Below, piece after piece: positions 52,838 to 56,830 of a DNA stretch of 56,830 bases. The first letter of the stretch is position 1; each line of letters opens with the position of its first letter. Source of the stretch: an uncultured Nitrososphaerales archaeon (GTDB lineage Archaea > Thermoproteota > Nitrososphaeria > Nitrososphaerales > JACAEJ01); contig CALLJF010000011.1 of NCBI GenBank assembly GCA_938091495.1, positions 1-56,830 on the forward strand. The letters are read 5' to 3'. The notes under the pieces were generated by a model that ran no database searches, was not told where the DNA came from, and saw only the letters and a list, made by a program, of their open reading frames with translations. A program made the position numbers and the translations under genes.

Positions 52838-53626
52838 ATGGTTTGGGGAAAAAGAGTTCGCTTAAACAGGATTACATCTAATGGAAAGATGATATGCATA
52901 CCTATGGATCATGGCGTTACCATGGGGCCTATGAAAGGATTAACAGATATGGATTATATTATCAAAAAAGTTAGCGAGGGAGGAGCAACATCAGTTCTAG
53001 TACACAAAGGCATAATTCACTCACTGAAAGAGCCGCCAAGAATCGGAATGATAATGCACCTAACAGGTAGCACCAATTTAAGCTTGGCTCCTAATAGGAA
53101 GGTTCAGGTTGGATCCGTTGAAGAAGCTGTAAGGCTTGGTGCCGACGCAGTATCTGTGCATATTAATATAGGATGCAAAGAGGAGCATGAGATGCTTGAA
53201 ATTCTTGGAAATCTGGCTTGTGATTGTGATGCACGAGGAATGCCCCTTATAGCCATGATGTATCCAAGAGGAGAGAACATAAAGGATCCTAATAATCCAG
53301 AAGTAATAGCTCATGTAGCAAGAATAGGGGCTGAGCTTGGTGCAGATATTATCAAAACTGTGTACACAGGAGATCCAGAATCTTTTGAGAAAGTTGTTAA
53401 AGGTTGTCCTGTGCCTATAGTGATAGCTGGGGGACCAAAGTCTAAGACTGACAGCGATGTATTAGAAATGGCTTATGGTGCAATAAAGGCAGGCGCTATA
53501 GGAGTAGCTTTTGGTAGGAACGTTTTTCAACATGATCACCCAGATGCTATGGTTCGTGCACTGCACATGATTATAATGCAAGGTAAGAGCGTGGAAAAGG
53601 CTTTAGAGGTCTTAAAAATTGGCTAA
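52838..53626 (+). CDS. 2-amino-3,7-dideoxy-D-threo-hept-6-ulosonate (ADH) synthase
   Basis: Archaeal aldolase that condenses aspartate semialdehyde with a fructose-derived sugar to start the alternative shikimate route (AroA' in methanogens). The FBA-like barrel shows MDHGVTMGPMKGL, VHKGIIH, DAVSVHINIG, GAELGADIIKTVYTG with the Schiff-base lysine region, and VVIAGGPKS and IGVAFGRNVFQ phosphate loops. The 262 residues match. It begins at ATG 52838, 9 nt after asd, and overlaps the next gene by 8 nt. Confidence 0.93.
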   Translation: MVWGKRVRLNRITSNGKMICIPMDHGVTMGPMKGLTDMDYIIKKVSEGGATSVLVHKGIIHSLKEPPRIGMIMHLTGSTNLSLAPNRKVQVGSVEEAVRLGADAVSVHINIGCKEEHEMLEILGNLACDCDARGMPLIAMMYPRGENIKDPNNPEVIAHVARIGAELGADIIKTVYTGDPESFEKVVKGCPVPIVIAGGPKSKTDSDVLEMAYGAIKAGAIGVAFGRNVFQHDHPDAMVRALHMIIMQGKSVEKALEVLKIG

Positions 53627-54701
53627 GAAAAATCCCGATAGAGAGATCATAATTATCTTGCCTAACGAGAAGAGCATTGCCTCTGAAATTTTAAAGAATG
53701 CCCTTGAGAATAACATTAAATCATTTTTATGTGACCCAAAATTGATAGACAATGATGTTCGTAGTAAAGTTAGATTGTTTTCACCATCTAAGGAAGGAGA
53801 TGTTGTATTAATAGACTCTTTAGACAAAGTTGAAGGAGTCAAAAGAATAGGTAAAGCATTCGCTTTAAGTGTTAAAATTTCAAAGAAAGAGGATGAAGAT
53901 GTTGTGATTAATGCCTCTAAACAAGGAGCTGTAGGCGTTTTGATTGAAACTGAGAATTGGAAGATAATCCCATTAGAGAATTTAGTGGCTCAATTACATA
54001 AGAAGAATACAAAGCTTTATGCGAAGATAGAGCATTTGGAAGAAGTTCAAACTATGTTTGGGGTGCTTGAACTAGGCGTTGATGGTGTAGTATATGCTCC
54101 AAAAAGTCCTGAGGATATAAAAAGCCTCGTAGGCTATCTCTATAAACAAAAAAGGCTTGAATTAATTCCTGTGAAGATAAAAGAAGTGAAAGATGTTGGA
54201 ATGGGTGATAGAGTTTGCATCGATACTGCATCTATGTTAGAGATTGGCGACGGAGCACTTATTGGTAGTCAATCTGACTTATTCTTCCTTATTCATAGTG
54301 AGACAATAGGCTCTGAGTTCACTTCCCCAAGACCTTTTCGTGTTAACGCTGGAGCAGTTCATAGTTACATACTTTTACCGGATGCTAAAACAAAGTACTT
54401 ATCCGAAATCGAAGCAGGAGATAAAGTCTTGATTGTGAACAGCCAAGGCATTGCTAAATCAGCCATTGTAGGAAGAGCGAAGATAGAAAGGAGGCCCTTG
54501 CGCTTAATAAAAGCAACATACAATGGACGCATAGCGAGCATATTAGTTCAAAACGCAGAAACAATAAGGTTAGTTGGTAAGAACGATAAGTTGATTTCTG
54601 CTACAGAAATAAAGCCTGGAGATGAGGTATTGGCTTATGTCCATGCACCTAGCGGTAGACACTTTGGTATTCAAGTAGATGAGCATATAATAGAAAAGTA
54701 G
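53619..54701 (+). CDS. 3-dehydroquinate synthase II (AroB'-type)
   Basis: Converts the ADH synthase product to 3-dehydroquinate by oxidative deamination in archaea that lack AroF/AroB. The family shows GVDGVVYAPKSPEDI, VKDVGMGDRVCIDTASML, GEGALIGSQSDLFF-like GDGALIGSQSDLF, and PFRVNAGAVHSYILLPD with TKYLSEIEAGDKVLIV. The 360 residues are typical. The start is TTG 53619, inside the previous gene, so it is translated together with ADH synthase. Confidence 0.93.
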   Translation: MAKKNPDREIIIILPNEKSIASEILKNALENNIKSFLCDPKLIDNDVRSKVRLFSPSKEGDVVLIDSLDKVEGVKRIGKAFALSVKISKKEDEDVVINASKQGAVGVLIETENWKIIPLENLVAQLHKKNTKLYAKIEHLEEVQTMFGVLELGVDGVVYAPKSPEDIKSLVGYLYKQKRLELIPVKIKEVKDVGMGDRVCIDTASMLEIGDGALIGSQSDLFFLIHSETIGSEFTSPRPFRVNAGAVHSYILLPDAKTKYLSEIEAGDKVLIVNSQGIAKSAIVGRAKIERRPLRLIKATYNGRIASILVQNAETIRLVGKNDKLISATEIKPGDEVLAYVHAPSGRHFGIQVDEHIIEK

Positions 54702-54712
54702 ATAATTTCAAA

Positions 54713-55408
54713 ATGCTCAAAAGAAGATTAAAGATATGCACATCTATAGGTGTTAGAAAGATAGAAATGCTTAACGAAAAGATTGAAGAAGCTCTCGATC
54801 TTGGTTCAGATTTATTTGAGGTAAGAGTTGATTATTTAGACCGAATAAACTTTTCGATTATAGAAGAAGCTATAAAAGAGCGCGTTGATAGATGCATATT
54901 AACGTGCAGAGCCAAAAGCGAGAGTGGAGAGTTCAAGGGTAGCGAAGAAGAAAGACAAAAAGTGTTATTGAATCTCTCAAAGTTTAAACCTGCTTACATG
55001 GATGTCGAGTTAAGCCTTGCCCAAAATAATCCTGATCTTTTGAGTTCGATAAAGAATTCAGAAGCTTCGATAATCTTGTCCTGGCATAACTTTGAAAAAA
55101 CTCCTTCTTTCCAATTTCTTAAAAGCACTCTTGATAAAGCCAAACCTCTGGGAGACATAGTAAAGATCGTTACAATGGCTAAAGATTTTTCTGATAATAT
55201 CTCGATTTTAAATTTGTACAAGCATTCAAAACCTAATAAACTAATTGCTTTTTGTATGGGTGATAAAGGGCAGATATCAAGGATTCTTTGTCCAATACTT
55301 GGTAGTCCATTTACATACGCTTCATTACCAGGCTCATCTACTGCACCAGCTCAGATCATGGTTAAGGAGTTAAGAGAGATTTATGAGCTACTCGAATTGT
55401 ATTATTAG
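54713..55408 (+). CDS. aroD: 3-dehydroquinate dehydratase, type I
   Basis: Removes water from dehydroquinate. It is a type I (class I aldolase) enzyme: the pattern LFEVRVDYLDRI near residue 37 is the substrate strand, LTCRAKSESGEFKGSEEER follows, LSWHNFEKTPS holds the catalytic histidine, and DIVKIVTMAKDFSDN has the Schiff-base lysine. The 231 residues fit. It starts at ATG 54713, 11 nt after DHQ synthase II, and overlaps aroE by 26 nt. Confidence 0.95.
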   Translation: MLKRRLKICTSIGVRKIEMLNEKIEEALDLGSDLFEVRVDYLDRINFSIIEEAIKERVDRCILTCRAKSESGEFKGSEEERQKVLLNLSKFKPAYMDVELSLAQNNPDLLSSIKNSEASIILSWHNFEKTPSFQFLKSTLDKAKPLGDIVKIVTMAKDFSDNISILNLYKHSKPNKLIAFCMGDKGQISRILCPILGSPFTYASLPGSSTAPAQIMVKELREIYELLELYY

Positions 55409-56252
55409 CAATAAAACTCGTCTATGTTGTGTAATAGGTCACCCAGTAGATAAATCCTTGTCCCCGATAATGCATAACGAGGCCTTTAGGGCTAAAGGTC
55501 TTGATTATGTCTACCTTGCCTTCGATGTTGATACTTTCCATTTGAAGGAAGCTGTAGAAGGTCTAAGGGCTTTGAAGGTTAAAGGCTTCAATGTCACAAT
55601 GCCTCATAAAGTTGCCATTTTAAATCTTCTAGATAGAATTGATGAAGATGCATCTTTGGTTGGTGCTGTGAACACTGTAGTCAATGATGATGGTGAACTT
55701 ATTGGTTACAATACAGATGTAAATGGAATTATATCTGCATTAGAAGCAAAGGTTCATTCTTTAAAGGGTTTGAAAGCTTTGTTGATAGGGGCTGGGGGAG
55801 CTGCTAGAGCATGCATAGTGGCACTAGTTTTGAAAGGTTGTAAAGAGATCATCATTATGAATCGCAATTTTGATAAGGCAAAGTTAATGGCAGAGGATTT
55901 GAGTAAGAAGCTGAAGATGAATTATATTTTAGAGGAGCTTAGCATGGACTCTTTAAAGAAAGCTATAAACTCTGTAGATATTATCATAAATGCAACTCCT
56001 ATAGGCACTTATCCAAATTTAGATGAGAGCATTGTTCCACAAGAATTGATAAAGAAAGATATGGTAGTCTTTGATGTAGTCTATAATCCTAAGAAGACAA
56101 AGCTGATTAGAGATGCTGAAAAGATGGGTGCAAAGGTCATCCCTGGGTATGAAATGTTTGTAGGACAAGGAGCTGCTTCTTTTAAGCTCTGGACAGGAAT
56201 AGATGCGCCTGTTGATATAATGGGAAGAGCAGTTCTTAAAGCTCTAGGGTGA
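55383..56252 (+). CDS. aroE: Shikimate dehydrogenase
   Basis: Reduces 3-dehydroshikimate to shikimate with NADPH. Substrate binding is shown by HPVDKSLSPIMHNEAF and FNVTMPHKVAIL, with the catalytic Lys and Asp in the latter and in YNTDVNGI. The nucleotide loop is LIGAGGAARACIVAL. The C-terminal PGYEMFVGQGAASFKLWTG is typical. The 289 residues are usual. The ATG lies 26 nt inside aroD. A kinase gene follows 4 nt later. Confidence 0.96.
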   Translation: MSYSNCIISNKTRLCCVIGHPVDKSLSPIMHNEAFRAKGLDYVYLAFDVDTFHLKEAVEGLRALKVKGFNVTMPHKVAILNLLDRIDEDASLVGAVNTVVNDDGELIGYNTDVNGIISALEAKVHSLKGLKALLIGAGGAARACIVALVLKGCKEIIIMNRNFDKAKLMAEDLSKKLKMNYILEELSMDSLKKAINSVDIIINATPIGTYPNLDESIVPQELIKKDMVVFDVVYNPKKTKLIRDAEKMGAKVIPGYEMFVGQGAASFKLWTGIDAPVDIMGRAVLKALG

Positions 56253-56256
56253 TTTT

Positions 56257-56830
56257 ATGAGAGGAAAAGGAATAGCTTTCGGCGCTATATCTATAGTGAA
56301 CGCCATTGCAACTGGCAATGGTGCTGCCCTTGGGGTTCAGTTAAAGACAGAAGCCGAGGTAGAATTGATAGAGAATTCTGATCAAATAGATGTAAAGATC
56401 ATTGGTAGCGATAACGAAGAAGATAAGATTTTAGCCAAATACGCTGTAAAAGAAGTTTTGACTGATTTAGGCTATAAGAATTATGGCGCAAGAGTTACTA
56501 CAAAGTCTGATATTCCCATTGGAAAAGGTCTCAAAAGCTCGAGCGTTGCTTCAAACGCAATAGTGTTGGCAACTTTGACTGCTTTAAAGACGAATTTAGA
56601 CGATTTAAGAATAATAAATTTAGGTGTAGATGCTTCCATAAAGGCAGGCGTAACCATAACTGGAGCTTTTGACGATGCTTGCGCATCTTATTTTGGAGGA
56701 TTGGTTGCAACCGATAACATAATCGGATAATAGAGAAAAGAGAGATTCTGGAAGGAGATTATCATATAGTAATATACGTCCCCCCTGAAAAGGCTTATAC
56801 AAAAGATGTTGACAAAACTAAACTTAAGAA
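56257..56830 (+). CDS. Archaeal (GHMP-type) shikimate kinase, frameshifted and partial
   Basis: Phosphorylates shikimate; archaea use a GHMP kinase instead of the bacterial P-loop enzyme. The ATP motif is IPIGKGLKSSSVASNAIV near residue 90, the N-terminus RGKGIAFGAISIVNAIATG is typical, and ITGAFDDACASYFGGLVAT is the third motif. After DN at 56713-56718 the frame meets TAA at 56728, whereas one base added near 56719 continues smoothly with NRIIEKREILEGDYHIVIY, then VPPEKAYTKDV, to the window edge. So a one-base loss (perhaps in an AA or CC run) breaks the gene. About a third of the protein is beyond the window. Confidence 0.88.

Overview
The window is a stretch of A+T-rich archaeal chromosome. 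Archaeal markers are spread along it: TATA-binding protein, thermosome, archaeal S15, KEOPS genes (Kae1, Bud32, Pcc1), RNase P proteins Rpp30 and Pop5, geranylgeranyl reductase, cofactor-independent apgM, and the aspartate-semialdehyde route to dehydroquinate ending in a GHMP-type shikimate kinase. Many genes start with TTG, and several have a TATA box about 25-30 nt before the start codon, which suggests leaderless mRNAs. I would place the organism near TACK archaea (Bathyarchaeia- or Thaumarchaeota-like), but this is only a tentative inference. I saw no rRNA, convincing tRNA, CRISPR array or intact insertion sequence.

Layout. 1-9 kb: the end of an unknown gene, an RDD membrane protein, a Trm5-like tRNA methyltransferase, a decayed MttB-family methyltransferase, an AAA+ ATPase with a nuclease-like tail, a LysE exporter, 5-formyl-THF cyclo-ligase, a HAD phosphatase, DUF99 and a stand-alone Thr-tRNA editing domain. 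9-15 kb: a PLP decarboxylase and sugar metabolism (apgM, GH57, GalT-like, nucleotidyltransferase). 15-24 kb: a second HAD enzyme, a winged-helix primase-polymerase, an ABC exporter, a Mrr-like nuclease, signal peptidase, TBP, PyrE, a LarA-like protein and an acetyltransferase. 24-33 kb: DUF123 nuclease, RNase J-like protein, TldD/TldE, thermosome, GGR, a repeat protein and an ACT regulator. 33.5-39.3 kb: a minus-strand information-processing run (Kae1, Bud32, RdgB, S15, RecJ/DHH, Pcc1, SerS). 39.5-43.1 kb: TrpB2, a decayed DUF169 gene, and a COG1325-Rpp30-Pop5 operon.

From 43.9 kb to the right edge runs one long aromatic amino acid cluster. A PadR regulator is divergent from trpEGDCFBA, followed by aspartate kinase, aspartate-semialdehyde dehydrogenase, ADH synthase, DHQ synthase II, aroD, aroE and shikimate kinase. 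The first two enzymes of the second half make the precursor used by the next two, so the block can be read as one pathway from aspartate to shikimate 3-phosphate next to the tryptophan branch.

The most striking observation is that three key genes of this cluster are interrupted as the sequence stands: trpE by a frameshift near its start, trpB by an in-frame TAA in a conserved motif, and shikimate kinase by a one-base deletion. Two unrelated genes (MttB family and DUF169) are also broken, mostly by one-base changes at short homopolymers. Either the aromatic pathway is decaying, or the assembly has local errors; raw reads would decide. Other points of interest are the PadR/operator arrangement at the trp promoter, the winged-helix primase-polymerase, the AAA+-nuclease fusion, and the paired TATA boxes in front of tbp.
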